The notes: a model not told the origin generated them from the letters alone. Shown: positions 53,557 through 62,995, numbered from the stretch's first letter. The stretch is DNA of 64,000 nt from CAVVEC01 sp963770485 (GCA_963770485.1 CAVYPX010000014.1:310001-374000); one strand, 5' to 3'. Translations and numbers: made by a program.

Positions 53557-54234
53557 CTAGTGTGCGCCAGTGGCGCCTTTGGCCACGGCAGAACCGAGTC
53601 CCTGGTTGAGTTTCTCGATATACTGCTGCAACTTTTCCTGAACCTGATTTTCCAGTTCAGTAAACTCGATGCCCATACCCACGTTGGGATCACTGGCTCT
53701 GACCACGCCATCAGTGTGGATCTTTTCGGAGTCCATCCAGAACGTGACATTAACTTTTGTGCCCAGTGGCAGCGGCTGCAGAGTGTCCACATAACAGCCA
53801 CGGCCGCTAATGTCAGTGGCGTTCGTCTGCAGGTGCGTGCGGCGATTGTCCTCAAAACCGATTTTTATCGGAAAGGAAACCCTATGCCGCACAAACCGTC
53901 TCTTGTTCTTGCCTGGGGATAATTGCGTGCCTGTCCTGGCCAACTCCTGCCAGGGGCTCTTTTGGCCTTCAAGAATTTGCACCCCAGCTTCGATCTTGCG
54001 CGCCGTTCCAGTATTAACCAACCAAACTACTTTGAACCGGGCCTTGCGTTCAGCATGCTGGATGCCAATGACGTCCCCAACTTTCAGGGGATGACTAATG
54101 CCGGAAAGCATGGCGCCCTCACTGTTGATATCGCCGGCATGGGCATTCTGGAAGAAAGGGCGGCCATCCGCGTCCATGCCCCACACGCGGACCAGGATCT
54201 GGGTTGCGACACGGGCTTCGGGTCTATTGTCCAT
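53557..54234 (-). CDS. PilZ-domain protein, possibly tandem
   Basis: 225 residues, cytoplasmic. The C-terminal PilZ domain (about 108-215) has the c-di-GMP motif RRFVRHRV with the second motif DISGRGCYVD (D/NxSxxG type). The N-terminal half (1-95) resembles a second, degenerate PilZ fold (RPEARVATQILVRVWG, DINSEGAMLSG). Binding of c-di-GMP by the C-terminal domain is likely; the output is unknown. Confidence 0.85.
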   Translation of the reverse strand: MDNRPEARVATQILVRVWGMDADGRPFFQNAHAGDINSEGAMLSGISHPLKVGDVIGIQHAERKARFKVVWLVNTGTARKIEAGVQILEGQKSPWQELARTGTQLSPGKNKRRFVRHRVSFPIKIGFEDNRRTHLQTNATDISGRGCYVDTLQPLPLGTKVNVTFWMDSEKIHTDGVVRASDPNVGMGIEFTELENQVQEKLQQYIEKLNQGLGSAVAKGATGAH

Positions 54235-54427
54235 GCAGTTCAGCGACGTATTGTCTTCCTTATCATACCTTGTAGCCGAGGCCAGTTGAGGTAATTTGGC
54301 AGTTCATGCCTACCCAAAAGGCCGTGTACGTCCGGCGCCGAACTCTTCTATTGAGTGTCGCAACTTTGGCCCATGAAAAAGCCAACTGTCCAGTGGCCTC
54401 CCAAGCTTCCCTACAAACATGGGAGCA

Positions 54428-54502
54428 TGGACCTGGCGGGATTCGAAACCCGCACCTTGTAGCTGGACAGGCTAATGTGCTCCCGTTACACACCACGGGC
54501 CC
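54428..54502 (-). tRNA. Degenerate tRNA-Asp(GTC)-like sequence
   Basis: Read on the minus strand: acceptor GGGCCCG pairs with the 3' strand CAGGTCC with one C-A mismatch; D-stem GTGT/GCAC; anticodon loop CTGTCCA gives GTC (Asp); T-stem GCGGG/CCCGC. Faults: the top anticodon-stem pair is T-C, base 37 is C rather than a purine, and the T-loop is 8 bases (TTTCGAAT) rather than 7. No CCA is encoded. It is therefore either a decayed tRNA gene or one with small sequencing insertions. Confidence 0.45.
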
Positions 54503-54619
54503 CTGAGGTCATCCTAAGCACGCGGTTCCCGAATGAACGAGTTCATCCGTCACATCAAACTTTCCCGGGGTCAAATTTGGGAATGAACTAAGATACGGGA
54601 TAACTTCGAGGACCACGAC

Positions 54620-55405
54620 ATGGCAATTCCGTATTACCACGTTGATGTATTCACGGGTGAACTCTTTGCAGGCAACCCGGCGGGGGTCTGCATTCTTTCC
54701 GCTTTTCTCGCGGATAACGTTATGCAGAAAATTGCGGCTGAGAACAGGCACAGCGAGACCGCTTTTGTTGTTCCTCGCGCGGATGGTGATTTCGACTTGC
54801 GCTGGTTTACACCCAAAGTCGAGGACGACCTATGCGGGCACGCGACCTTGGCATCCGCCTATGTGCTCGCGCTGCGGAAACACGACGTGTGGCCGGTTCG
54901 CTTCCACACCCGCGGCGGCATGTTGACCGTCGCTCGGGACCGGGACAGCTTTGAAATGGACTTTCCCGCCAAGCCACCGCAACCATGTGAGACGCCGGTC
55001 GGCCTCTTACCAGCCCTGGGTTTGAAAGCAGCGCTGATAATGAAATCTCGCGATTACCTCGTGGTGGTGGATCAGGCTGAGCAAGTGCGCGCGCTCTCGC
55101 CCGACATTGCCGCGCTTGCCAAACTGGACGCCGGGCGCGGAACGATGGTTACCGCTCCCGGCGAGGGTGACGTGGATTACGTGTGCCGAATGTTTCTACC
55201 GTCGGTCGGTATCGATGAGGATCCCGCAACCGGCTCCATACATTGCACACTGGCTCCCTATTGGGCGGGGCGGCTGGGTAAGAACACGTTCCGCGCGCAA
55301 CAACTCAGTGCCCGCGGTGGATCCATGCAGTGCACAATCGGGGGCGATCGCGTGAAGATCGCCGGCAGGGCACGCTTGTACCTTCACGGCACGCTCGAAC
55401 TCTAA
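54620..55405 (+). CDS. PhzF-family isomerase
   Basis: 261 residues of the two-lobe PhzF/DapF-like fold. Catalytic Glu46 in NRHSETAFV, CGHATLASAY in the first half and DEDPATGSIHCTLAP in the second. Family members isomerise phenazine precursors or unknown small molecules; no phenazine genes are nearby, so the substrate is unknown. Confidence 0.9.
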   Translation: MAIPYYHVDVFTGELFAGNPAGVCILSAFLADNVMQKIAAENRHSETAFVVPRADGDFDLRWFTPKVEDDLCGHATLASAYVLALRKHDVWPVRFHTRGGMLTVARDRDSFEMDFPAKPPQPCETPVGLLPALGLKAALIMKSRDYLVVVDQAEQVRALSPDIAALAKLDAGRGTMVTAPGEGDVDYVCRMFLPSVGIDEDPATGSIHCTLAPYWAGRLGKNTFRAQQLSARGGSMQCTIGGDRVKIAGRARLYLHGTLEL

Positions 55406-55708
55406 AGCGTCTGCCTCCAGAGCGAGAACCTGACACGCACTCCTGTCAACGAAAGCACAGAAGTCCAGAAGTGTCACTATATTATTCAGTCCTCAATAAG
55501 CTTTCCCTGTCTCCTGAGCGGAGCAGTTGTTTTCGCTCGCGAAAACAACTTCGCAGTCGAAGGATCCCTTCTGCCCATTACTTGCGACAGCACCGAGGGA
55601 ATTCTCACCAGTTCACTTCGCGAACATCATGTTCCAATCAGCACGACAATGCCATGGGAATGCCAATTTGCGAAGGTCCCGGCCTGCGCACGGGCGGGAC
55701 GCCCCGAC
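55406..55708. other. 303-bp gap with one dispersed repeat copy
   Basis: GTTGTTTTCGC (55526-55536) and GCGAAAACAAC (55539-55549) are perfect 11-bp inverted arms within the frame CTGTCTCCTGAGCGGAGCAG and TTCGCAGTCGAAGGATCCCT, a variant of the element at 5500. No gene is seen in the remainder. Confidence 0.5.
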
Positions 55709-56605
55709 TTACTCAGGTGCTCCCAGCTCGCCGGTACTGCCTCCGATAAGGTCACGGAACGAAATAAGCTGAACTCCGCTTCGGGTCAATACTTTCCGGG
55801 TTTCGTTTGAAGTCAGAAGCCGCAATTCCACCGCGCGCGACTCCCGCAACCGGGTTCGGACGCTCTGCAGTTCTGCGTCGTTGTAACCGGGATGGCAGAC
55901 CAACTCCCAGGTTCCATCGGGAACATTTTCCAGGATGAAACGAAACAATCGGTCATCGAGCGTGCCCGTGGCCACAATGCCGAGACTTCCATCCGTCGTA
56001 ACCATTCCCACGTCTGCGACCGCCTGCCGGAATCTCTCCGCGAACCTGCTGAGCAGCTTGAGCTCGCCATATCGCTTCCACAAATTGGGACGGCTGGCGA
56101 TGAAGGAAAAACCGACCCGCCCGAATGGATTGCGGATTGCCCGCACACTGCAGGCCCGCGCGGCGCGCAACAGAGGCTGTAGCACCTGCGGAAATATATG
56201 AACGTGTTTGTGCGTATCCAGATGAGAGACCGCCAAACCGGCGGATTGCAGCTTGCGGATTTGCGCCGTCACTTCGGCTTCAATCTCTTCTCGGTTCAGG
56301 CGGCCACCCATTGCACGCAGAGCGAAGCCGCTCGGGCTTTGCCTAAACCTTACATCGCGCGAGTGCGAGATGAGGCTGGGGATCTCAGGTCCGTTCAGCA
56401 GCGGCGTGCCATCAACGAGCACGGCGTGGCAGCCGATTCCGAGACGAGGATTCGATGATGCGAGCCGCACCGCGTCATCAAAAGCCGGACCGTTGGCCAT
56501 CAGAGTCGACGAAGTCACAACACCGTAAGCATGCGCCTCCACGATGGCGCGATTCACGCCACAAGTGAGGCCGAAATCATCGGCATTGATGATCAGACGA
56601 CGCAC
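55709..56605 (-). CDS. YdjC/ChbG-HpnK family carbohydrate deacetylase
   Basis: 298 residues. The family motif IINADDFGLTCGVN opens the protein (Asp10/Asp11), and metal ligands follow in SHLDTHKHVHIFPQV. CHPGYND near 240 is the conserved C-terminal loop. Members remove N-acetyl groups from chitooligosaccharides or act in hopanoid synthesis (HpnK). No hopanoid genes are here, so the substrate is open. It is not the LmbE-type BshB expected for the bacillithiol pathway. Confidence 0.9.
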   Translation of the reverse strand: MRRLIINADDFGLTCGVNRAIVEAHAYGVVTSSTLMANGPAFDDAVRLASSNPRLGIGCHAVLVDGTPLLNGPEIPSLISHSRDVRFRQSPSGFALRAMGGRLNREEIEAEVTAQIRKLQSAGLAVSHLDTHKHVHIFPQVLQPLLRAARACSVRAIRNPFGRVGFSFIASRPNLWKRYGELKLLSRFAERFRQAVADVGMVTTDGSLGIVATGTLDDRLFRFILENVPDGTWELVCHPGYNDAELQSVRTRLRESRAVELRLLTSNETRKVLTRSGVQLISFRDLIGGSTGELGAPE

Positions 56606-56628
56606 GCGCCAGTCTAACAGGAGCAGCA

Positions 56629-56745
56629 GTCAGCACTTAGCATTCAGCATTTAGCCAGCGGCGGTGGCTGCCGTGCTCTGCAAGACCCACGAGTGGCGAA
56701 TGCTAAATGCCAAGCGCCAAACGCTGAGTGCTGAGTGCTGGCTCG
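56629..56745. repeat. Long imperfect inverted repeat of AGCACT/TAGCATT units
   Basis: CAGCACTTAGCATTCAGCAT then TTAGCCA on the left face TGGCGAATGCTAAATGCCAA and ACGCTGAGTGCTGAGTGCTGG on the right. Internally repetitive. A common type of intergenic element in Acidobacteriota in my memory. It lies between the ChbG gene and tRNA-Val; the gap 56606-56847 holds nothing else. Confidence 0.5.
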
Positions 56746-56847
56746 TGGTTTGACCGTATTTTTCGGGCTCACGTATACTCAACGTAGTGTTCGTGTCGTG
56801 CCCCTCATTTTCGCAGAGCTGCCGCTCTGAATAAACGTCGGGAGCGA

Positions 56848-56924
56848 GGGCGGTTAGCTCAGCTGGTTAGAGCGCCTGCCTTACAAGCAGGAGGTCGCAG
56901 GTTCGAGTCCTGCACTGCCCACCA
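56848..56924 (+). tRNA. tRNA-Val(TAC)
   Basis: Complete 77-nt cloverleaf: acceptor GGGCGGT pairs with ACTGCCC, D-arm GCTC-AGCTGGTTA-GAGC, anticodon stem CCTGC/GCAGG with loop CTTACAA (anticodon TAC), T-arm GCAGG-TTCGAGT-CCTGC, and an encoded 3' CCA. Functional-looking. Confidence 0.97.
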
Positions 56925-57386
56925 GTTCACATCCCCCTGTGCCAAAAACCGGGGACGTAAGTCAGAATGCCCTGTTGCCCTGTACATTGCGTTCCTTTGT
57001 TTACTTGCGTTTAGAAGATGTTTTGTTGGGATCCTATTAGCGGTTCATTCAAGGTCCCGGGTGGGACTCGTCATCCGCAGCCGCTTTCTGATCATCTCGC
57101 AGCAGAGCCCGTTCGATTTCAGTCTTTTTCTCCCTGCCTGGTCGTCGCGAGGTCGCCACCGAAGAGGGTCTCGCAAATGTCTCCAGCTTGTAAAAACATT
57201 GTCAACAGTTGGTCTAAGAGGTTGGTTCTTCAACATCGGGGGAGTAAGCTTGTCCAGTATTCGCTGTAATTTGCGAACGATGGAGCGATTATGATTCACG
57301 TGGAGACAAACCGAGATGCGGCTTTTCAGCGTGCTCCGGGCACACTGAGCAAACAGGTGATGCACCTTGGTCCGGGGGCGAAGACG
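56925..57386. other. 462-bp gap before the response regulator gene
   Basis: AT-rich in its middle (TTGTAAAAACATTGTCAACAG near 57189-57209). In-frame ATG codons at 57291 and 57360 precede the chosen start of the regulator; neither has a ribosome site. No separate gene is seen. Confidence 0.35.
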
Positions 57387-58064
57387 ATGGAGCGGATTTT
57401 GGTCGTCGAAGATGATCGTGCAGTGCAGAAGGCGCTTCGGCGCTTGTTCGAGGCGGAAGGGTTTGAAATCGAAATCTGCTCCGACGGCAAGGCGGGCATG
57501 GAAGCATTTCGCAAGGCCGCCCCGTCGGCCATCGTGCTCGATTTGCGTCTGCCCATGATGTCGGGCCGGGATGTTTGCCGGGAGATCAAGCAGGCGGCGC
57601 CCGGAATGCCCATCATTGTTCTCAGCGCGGCCAGCGACGTTTCCGACAAAGTGTTATTGCTGGAACTGGGCGCGGATGATTACGTGACCAAGCCTTTCAG
57701 CCCGCGCGAATTGCTGGCACGGGTACGAGCGGCGCTGCGGCGCACCGTCCGGACGCACGCCGGCGAACTGGTGACCTTCGATGGCATCTCTGTGGACTTC
57801 ACCAAAATGGAAGTTACGCGCAACGGGGAATCGGTTGTGCTCACCGCGCAAGAGTTCAAGACCCTGAAATTTCTGGTGCAGAACGGGGAGCGGGTGATCT
57901 CGCGCGATGAGTTGCTGAACGAGGTCTGGGGGTATCAGAATTATCCCTCGACCCGCACTGTGGACAACCACATCTTGAAACTGCGGCAGAAGCTGGAGCG
58001 AGATCCCACGAATCCCACCCATTTTCGTACTGTCCACGGCATGGGATATAAGTTTGTACGTTGA
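57387..58064 (+). CDS. OmpR-family response regulator
   Basis: 225 residues from the ATG at 57387, where the receiver fold begins (MERILVVEDD). Phospho-acceptor Asp52 (VLDLRLPMMSG) and Lys102 (YVTKPF). Winged-helix output with LTAQEFKTLKFLVQNGERV and the recognition region TRTVDNHILKLRQKLERDP. First gene of a probable four-gene unit with kinase, porin and cupredoxin. Confidence 0.92.
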   Translation: MERILVVEDDRAVQKALRRLFEAEGFEIEICSDGKAGMEAFRKAAPSAIVLDLRLPMMSGRDVCREIKQAAPGMPIIVLSAASDVSDKVLLLELGADDYVTKPFSPRELLARVRAALRRTVRTHAGELVTFDGISVDFTKMEVTRNGESVVLTAQEFKTLKFLVQNGERVISRDELLNEVWGYQNYPSTRTVDNHILKLRQKLERDPTNPTHFRTVHGMGYKFVR

Positions 58065-58122
58065 CCACGATGAAGGGAGCGGTAAACTGCGAAGAGCCAG
58101 AATCTGAGGAGAGGCGAGCGTG

Positions 58123-59925
58123 ATGAAACTTCGGATGCGCACCAAGTTTCTGCTCTCCATGCTCCTGATCACAGCGAGTCTAACCTGCAGCAGCCTCTGG
58201 CTGGTACGACGCAGCGTGCAGGCGCAGATCAAGAAGAGCATCTTCGCGGACCTGCAGAACTCCGTCAGCACCTTCCAGAACTTTCAGCGGGAACGCGAGC
58301 TGACCCTGACTCACTCAGCGGAGCTGCTCGCCGACCTGCCCAACCTGCGGGCGCTCATGACAACCCAGCATGAGGCCACTATCCAGGACGGATCCACCGA
58401 CTTGTGGCGACTGGCGGGCAGCGATCTGTTTGTGCTCGCGGACCGAGCCGGCCGAGTGGTTGCGCTGCACACCGCCACCCCCGGTTTCACTCGCGAGATG
58501 GCGCAGGACTCCCTCGGCACGCCTTTCAATCAGGAAGGCTCCGGCCAGTGGTGGTTCGGGGCGCAGCATTTGTATCAGGTTTTCATCAAGCCCATTTATT
58601 TTGGTACGGCGGTAGAAGGCCGCCTGCTGGGGTTCCTGATCATCGGCTACGAGATTGATGACAGCGTCGCGTCGCAAGTCAGCCGCATTGCCGCCAGCCA
58701 GGTTGCTTTCTACTACGGCGACACCATTGTTCGGAGCACTCTGGACCCCGCCCATGAAGCCGAACTTCGACGGCATCCCTTCCTGCACTCCACTCCGGGC
58801 GTTCCTGAGCCCGAAGAGGTGCAGCTCGGGGATGAACGATTCCTGGGCACTTCCCTGGTGCTGGCGGCGGAAAAGACTTCGGTTCGTTTGACGGTGCTGA
58901 AATCTTACGATGCGGCGACGGCCTTTCTTGACAGTCTGAATCACCTGCTGCTCGCAGTCGGATTAACCGCGATACTGGGCGGAAGTGCGCTGGTCTTTTT
59001 CATCTCGCACACCTTCACCCGGCCTCTGGGGCACCTGGTGGCTGGGGTGCGGGCCTTGGGGAGGGGTGATTTCCACTATGAGCTCGATCCTCATGGCAGC
59101 GACGAAGTGGCGGAGGTGACGGGCGCCTTCAACCGCATGCGGGATAGCCTGCTGAAAACGCAGCGGGAGCTGCTGGAGGCGGAACGCTTGGCTACGATCG
59201 GCCGAATGGCCAGTTCCATCTCCCACGACCTGCGGCACTCGCTGGCGGCCATTGTTGCCAACGCGGAATTCCTCTGCGAGGTCCGCTTGTCCGCCGAACA
59301 ACGGGAGGAGTTGTACCAGGAGATTCGGATCGCGGTCAACCAGATGACAGAGCTGATCGACTCCTTGCTGGAGTTCTCGCGAACCCGGGAATCTCTGCGC
59401 CGAACCTATGGAAGCGTGAAGGAATCCATGGAGCGGGTAGTGCAAGCGATCCGCACTCGCCCGGATTTCCGGCCCATGCGAATCACGATCCGGCAAGAGG
59501 GCAACAGCACCGGGTGGTTCGACACGAAAAAATTGGAGCGGGTCTTCTACAATCTGCTGCTGAACGCCTGTGAAGCGATCTCAGGAGACGAGGGGCGGGT
59601 CACCATTGAATTGCGCGAAGTTGCCGAGACACTGCAGATTCGTGTGGCAGACAATGGACGTGGTATTCCGGAATCCATTCGCGCCAAGCTCTTTGAGCCG
59701 TTCATCAGTTATGGCAAGGAAAACGGCACTGGATTGGGTCTGACCGTGGTGCAGAAGATTGTGCAAGATCACGGAGGCGATATCATCGTGGAGAAGACTT
59801 CGGAGGAGGGGACAGTTTTCCGCATAACCCTTCCGCTCCATACGTCGTCGAGTACTGATAGTGGTGGAGAGGGGAAACCGGCGCTGCCACCCCTTGCCCG
59901 GGCAAAAAGGGTAGAGTCGGAGTAG
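58123..59925 (+). CDS. Membrane sensor histidine kinase (NtrB-like core)
   Basis: 600 residues from ATG 58123 (GTG at 58120 possible), after AGGAGAGG. Two spans (about 10-28 and 273-295) enclose a periplasmic double-sensor of roughly 240 residues (DLWRLAGSDLFVLADRAGRV). HAMP at 295-345 (RPLGHLVAGVRALGRGDFHY), HisKA with His368 (SISHDLRHSLAAIVANAEF) and HATPase boxes NLLLNACEAI, DNGRGIPE and GTGLGLTVV. It pairs with the upstream regulator (58 bp away). Confidence 0.92.
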   Translation: MKLRMRTKFLLSMLLITASLTCSSLWLVRRSVQAQIKKSIFADLQNSVSTFQNFQRERELTLTHSAELLADLPNLRALMTTQHEATIQDGSTDLWRLAGSDLFVLADRAGRVVALHTATPGFTREMAQDSLGTPFNQEGSGQWWFGAQHLYQVFIKPIYFGTAVEGRLLGFLIIGYEIDDSVASQVSRIAASQVAFYYGDTIVRSTLDPAHEAELRRHPFLHSTPGVPEPEEVQLGDERFLGTSLVLAAEKTSVRLTVLKSYDAATAFLDSLNHLLLAVGLTAILGGSALVFFISHTFTRPLGHLVAGVRALGRGDFHYELDPHGSDEVAEVTGAFNRMRDSLLKTQRELLEAERLATIGRMASSISHDLRHSLAAIVANAEFLCEVRLSAEQREELYQEIRIAVNQMTELIDSLLEFSRTRESLRRTYGSVKESMERVVQAIRTRPDFRPMRITIRQEGNSTGWFDTKKLERVFYNLLLNACEAISGDEGRVTIELREVAETLQIRVADNGRGIPESIRAKLFEPFISYGKENGTGLGLTVVQKIVQDHGGDIIVEKTSEEGTVFRITLPLHTSSSTDSGGEGKPALPPLARAKRVESE

Positions 59926-60034
59926 GATTTCCAATCGGAGTATGCGCGCAGTTTGGTCTGAAGGTTAAGACCGCCTCACGGGTTCACGAAAGATCGTTCG
60001 GGTACATCCACAGTCGGTGTCAGGAGGGCGATTT

Positions 60035-61639
60035 GTGAAGCAGGGGAATGGTTTGCCTGTTTGGATCCAGGAATTCAGCCTGACTGGATTGCTTCTGCTG
60101 GCGGGGAGTGTTGCCGGGTGGACACAAGAATCGACCCCGATCGTGTCATCGTCGCCAAGCGATTCGACAGCCGCCGCGATTCACGAACTGCAGCAACAGG
60201 TCAACGAACTTCGTGCAGCCATGGCGGAGATGCGCTCCGAAGCTGCAGAATACCGCGCTGAGAATTCAGCTTTGCGGCGCGAGCTTCAGGCCACGCGCCT
60301 CCAGTCAGAAGCCGTGGCCATACCGCCGGCGAGCTCCTACGGCTCGTCCGCCGCCGACACGGAGAGAGCAAGCCCCACCGAGCCGGCGCCTCCAGTTGCA
60401 AAACAGGCGTCATCGCTCGAGGATCGGATCGCCTCGCTTGAAGATTCAACCCAACTCTTGAACAGCAAACTTGATGATCAATATCAGACCAAGGTCGAGA
60501 GCGCGTCCAAATACCGGGTGCGGCTCTCCGGCATCGTGTTGATGAACCTGTTCAGCAATCGGGGAACCACGGACATGCAGGACATCCCCAGTTATGTGAC
60601 GGGTCCGAACCAGGGGAACGGAGACTTCGGCGCAACCCTGCGGCAGTCCGAAATCGGCCTGGAGGTGTTCGGTCCTACTTTGGCAGGGGCAAAGACGTCG
60701 GGCAAGGTGCAGGCTGATTTCGCGGGCGGATTCCCCGGCACGTGGAACGGAGTCAATTCCGGCATCTTCCGCCTGCGCATTGCCAGCGCACGCATGGACT
60801 GGGAAAACACATCCCTCGTCATGGGGCAGGACAGTCTGTTCCTCTCGCCTAATTCACCCACCTCGTTCGCATCCTTGGCCGTTCCCGCACTTAACTATGC
60901 CGGAAACCTCTGGTCCTGGACTCCTCAGGTGATGGTCGAGCATCGGTTCAAGATCGCTGACGATCAGAAGATCACCATGCAGGCTGGCATTTTCGACAAT
61001 CTCGCCGGAGAGTTTCCCGCGGACCCGTATTTCCGATCGCCGGGCCCGGGCGAGAGTTCCGGACAACCCGCCTACGGGTTGCGCACAGCCTGGACCAAGA
61101 ATGTTTTCGGTCTGCCGCTGACTTTAGGAGTGGCCGGCTATTACAGCCGCCAGGACTGGGGTTTCGACCACTACGCCGACGGCTGGGCCGGCATGGCAGA
61201 CTGGGCGATTCCTCTGTCGCCTCGGATCAGTTTCTCGGGCGAATTTTATCGCGGGCGAGCGATCGGGGGCCTGAACGGAGGCATCAGCCGCAGCGTCATA
61301 TTTAACGGCGATCCGACTATGGCTTCCACCTCGGTGACTCCTTTGGACTCGATCGGGGGATGGTCGGGGTTCAAAATCAGGGCGACCAGCCGGCTGGAGT
61401 TCAATACCGCATTCGGGTTGGACAATCCCAAAGCGTCGGAGGTGCGGGCCGGAGAGGGGAGCGAGGCTTACGTCGGCGCCTTGTTGGTACAGAATCGCGG
61501 CGCTCTTGCAAATTTCATCTTCCGGCCTCGCTCGAACCTGCTGTTTTCCGCAGAATACCGGCACTTGCAATCCTTTCAGGTCTACGACACCAACAATAGC
61601 GCTCAGCAGTTCAATCTGATGATGGGGATTCTATTCTGA
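60035..61639 (+). CDS. Outer-membrane porin with N-terminal coiled coil
   Basis: 534 residues. The GTG at 60035 is chosen because AGGAGG lies seven bases ahead. Signal peptide LTGLLLLAGSVAGWTQE, coiled coil at about 50-90 (AAIHELQQQVNELRAAMAEM), an Ala/Pro linker, then a beta-barrel from about 165 that ends in LMMGILF. It resembles porins of the phosphate-selective/OprP-like or DcaP-like group in its layout, but I cannot assign a substrate. Two bases before the cupredoxin gene. Confidence 0.8.
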   Translation: MKQGNGLPVWIQEFSLTGLLLLAGSVAGWTQESTPIVSSSPSDSTAAAIHELQQQVNELRAAMAEMRSEAAEYRAENSALRRELQATRLQSEAVAIPPASSYGSSAADTERASPTEPAPPVAKQASSLEDRIASLEDSTQLLNSKLDDQYQTKVESASKYRVRLSGIVLMNLFSNRGTTDMQDIPSYVTGPNQGNGDFGATLRQSEIGLEVFGPTLAGAKTSGKVQADFAGGFPGTWNGVNSGIFRLRIASARMDWENTSLVMGQDSLFLSPNSPTSFASLAVPALNYAGNLWSWTPQVMVEHRFKIADDQKITMQAGIFDNLAGEFPADPYFRSPGPGESSGQPAYGLRTAWTKNVFGLPLTLGVAGYYSRQDWGFDHYADGWAGMADWAIPLSPRISFSGEFYRGRAIGGLNGGISRSVIFNGDPTMASTSVTPLDSIGGWSGFKIRATSRLEFNTAFGLDNPKASEVRAGEGSEAYVGALLVQNRGALANFIFRPRSNLLFSAEYRHLQSFQVYDTNNSAQQFNLMMGILF

Positions 61640-61640
61640 A

Positions 61641-62414
61641 ATGAAAAGGTCAACCCTCTCCTGTGGCTTGTCGGTGCTGCTGATTTGCGGGGCCTTTGCC
61701 TGCGCCCAGGAAGTTACCGTGACCGCGAATATCGCCTGGATGAACGGCGGGAAGACGAGCGGCGGGAAGATGAACGGCGGGAAGATGAGCGCGGGGAAAA
61801 GAAGCAAAGCAAGGGACGCCGGCAGCGTGGTGCTTTGGCTCACTCCGGCGGGCGGTTTGCCGGCTCCGAGTTTGCCCATTCCTCATGATCCTCCCCGCCA
61901 GCGCCTGGTTCAAAAGAACAAGAGTTTCGAGCCGCACGTGGTGGCGGTGACGGTGGGCTCGGTGGTGCAGTTTCCCAATAAAGACCCGTTTTTTCACAAT
62001 GTTTTCTCTTTATTTGAGGGCAAGCGCTTTGATCTCGGTCTGTATGAGGCAGGGAGCACCCGTGATGTGCTCTTTGACAAGCCCGGAGTGTCGTACATTT
62101 TCTGTAATATTCACGCCGAAATGAGCGCCGTGGTAGTCGCAGTGGAGACTCCGTATTACGGGATTTCGGGTAGACAGGGCCAGGTGACAATTCCTAACGT
62201 GCCCCCCGGTCGGTACACGCTCCGGTTATGGTACGAAGCCGCCACGCCGGAGCTGTTGAAGAGCATGACCCGGGAGGTTACGATTTCGGCCAGCGCGCCA
62301 ACGCTGGGCTTGCTACGGCTTCCGGCTGCGGGAGAGCCTGAGGCTCACAAGAACATGTATGGCCGTGATTACCTCCCGCCGACCCCGGACAGCTCGACTT
62401 ACGAGCGGCCCTAA
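61641..62414 (+). CDS. Periplasmic cupredoxin-domain protein
   Basis: 257 residues with a signal peptide (GLSVLLICGAFACAQ). A cupredoxin core at about 60-165 carries His119 (DPFFHNVFS) and C155-N-I-H158-A-E-M161, the type 1 copper spacing; after it comes a beta domain (GQVTIPNVPPGRYTLRLW). The N-terminal stretch 36-55 is a GGK-rich low-complexity tract from a 15-bp DNA repeat. It shares the CNIHxxM motif with the oxidase-operon protein 18455-19198. One base separates it from the porin gene. It may exchange electrons or copper with the porin. Confidence 0.8.
   Translation: MKRSTLSCGLSVLLICGAFACAQEVTVTANIAWMNGGKTSGGKMNGGKMSAGKRSKARDAGSVVLWLTPAGGLPAPSLPIPHDPPRQRLVQKNKSFEPHVVAVTVGSVVQFPNKDPFFHNVFSLFEGKRFDLGLYEAGSTRDVLFDKPGVSYIFCNIHAEMSAVVVAVETPYYGISGRQGQVTIPNVPPGRYTLRLWYEAATPELLKSMTREVTISASAPTLGLLRLPAAGEPEAHKNMYGRDYLPPTPDSSTYERP
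61742..61801 (+). repeat. Four 15-bp tandem repeats inside the cupredoxin gene
   Basis: Units GAACGGCGGGAAGAC (61742), GAGCGGCGGGAAGAT (61757), GAACGGCGGGAAGAT (61772) and a degenerate GAGCGCGGGGAAAAG (61787). In frame they give Met/Thr-Asn/Ser-Gly-Gly-Lys units. Copy number may vary between strains without frameshift. Confidence 0.8.
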
Positions 62415-62851
62415 GCCGATAAAGAGTTCGGCCGATCGCCAACCAATGTGGAACTTGTTCCAAATGACAAGAAAATTACATTTGCGTGAAACTCCGGTGA
62501 CAACTGGGTTCGTGCGGTGCACTAAATTGCGAATAACACGAACGGGTGATCCGCTGCTGGCCCGTTCCCGGTGGAAGGTCCCGGGACCTCAGATGCGTGA
62601 AGCCGGGGAACTTGAGCAACGGTTTTCGGGTGGTTAGCCCGCCTTGAGGTTGCAGTTTTCCGGTAGTGGGCGGGGCTATTTCTGGACGTTTGGCGTACTT
62701 TCGTTTCCTCCGATGAGCATGTGGGGCCAGTTGGACTTCCTGCCGCTGGCCCTTTTTCATTCGAAACCAGCCGCTGCCAAAGCCGCAGCATTCGGTTGAA
62801 ACCTCTTTTTCCATACAGAGGCCCTCTTGGAATCAAGGAAAGCCAGCAGTC

Positions 62852-62995
62852 GGTAGTGGTGCAGTTTGATTTGTCATCCCGAGCCAGCGTTCTTTGCGCA
62901 GCGAGGGATCTGGGCGAGCCGCGCGAACTGTCGCGCTCTGCGCGACAGAATAATCGCGCGTTTGGCTCGCTTCCTTATCAAACTGCACCACTACC
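62852..62995. mobile_element. MITE-like element, 144 bp, 19-bp perfect terminal repeats, 8-bp target duplication
   Basis: Left end GGTAGTGGTGCAGTTTGAT (62852-62870) is the exact reverse complement of the right end (62977-62995). CAGCAGTC flanks both sides (62844-62851 and 62996-63003). The interior carries TTGTCATCCCGAG and GCGAGGGATCT of the dispersed family and no ORF. Within the gap 62415-63081, which otherwise shows no gene. Confidence 0.75.

Noticed and set aside
53340..53609. Plus-strand ORF with a fair ribosome site before the PilZ gene
   Set aside because: No domain, Arg/Gln-rich C-terminus, and overlap with the 3' end of the PilZ gene.
55709..56605. Idea that the deacetylase is the missing BshB of the bacillithiol pathway
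   Set aside because: BshB belongs to the LmbE family; this protein has the YdjC/ChbG motif NADDFG.
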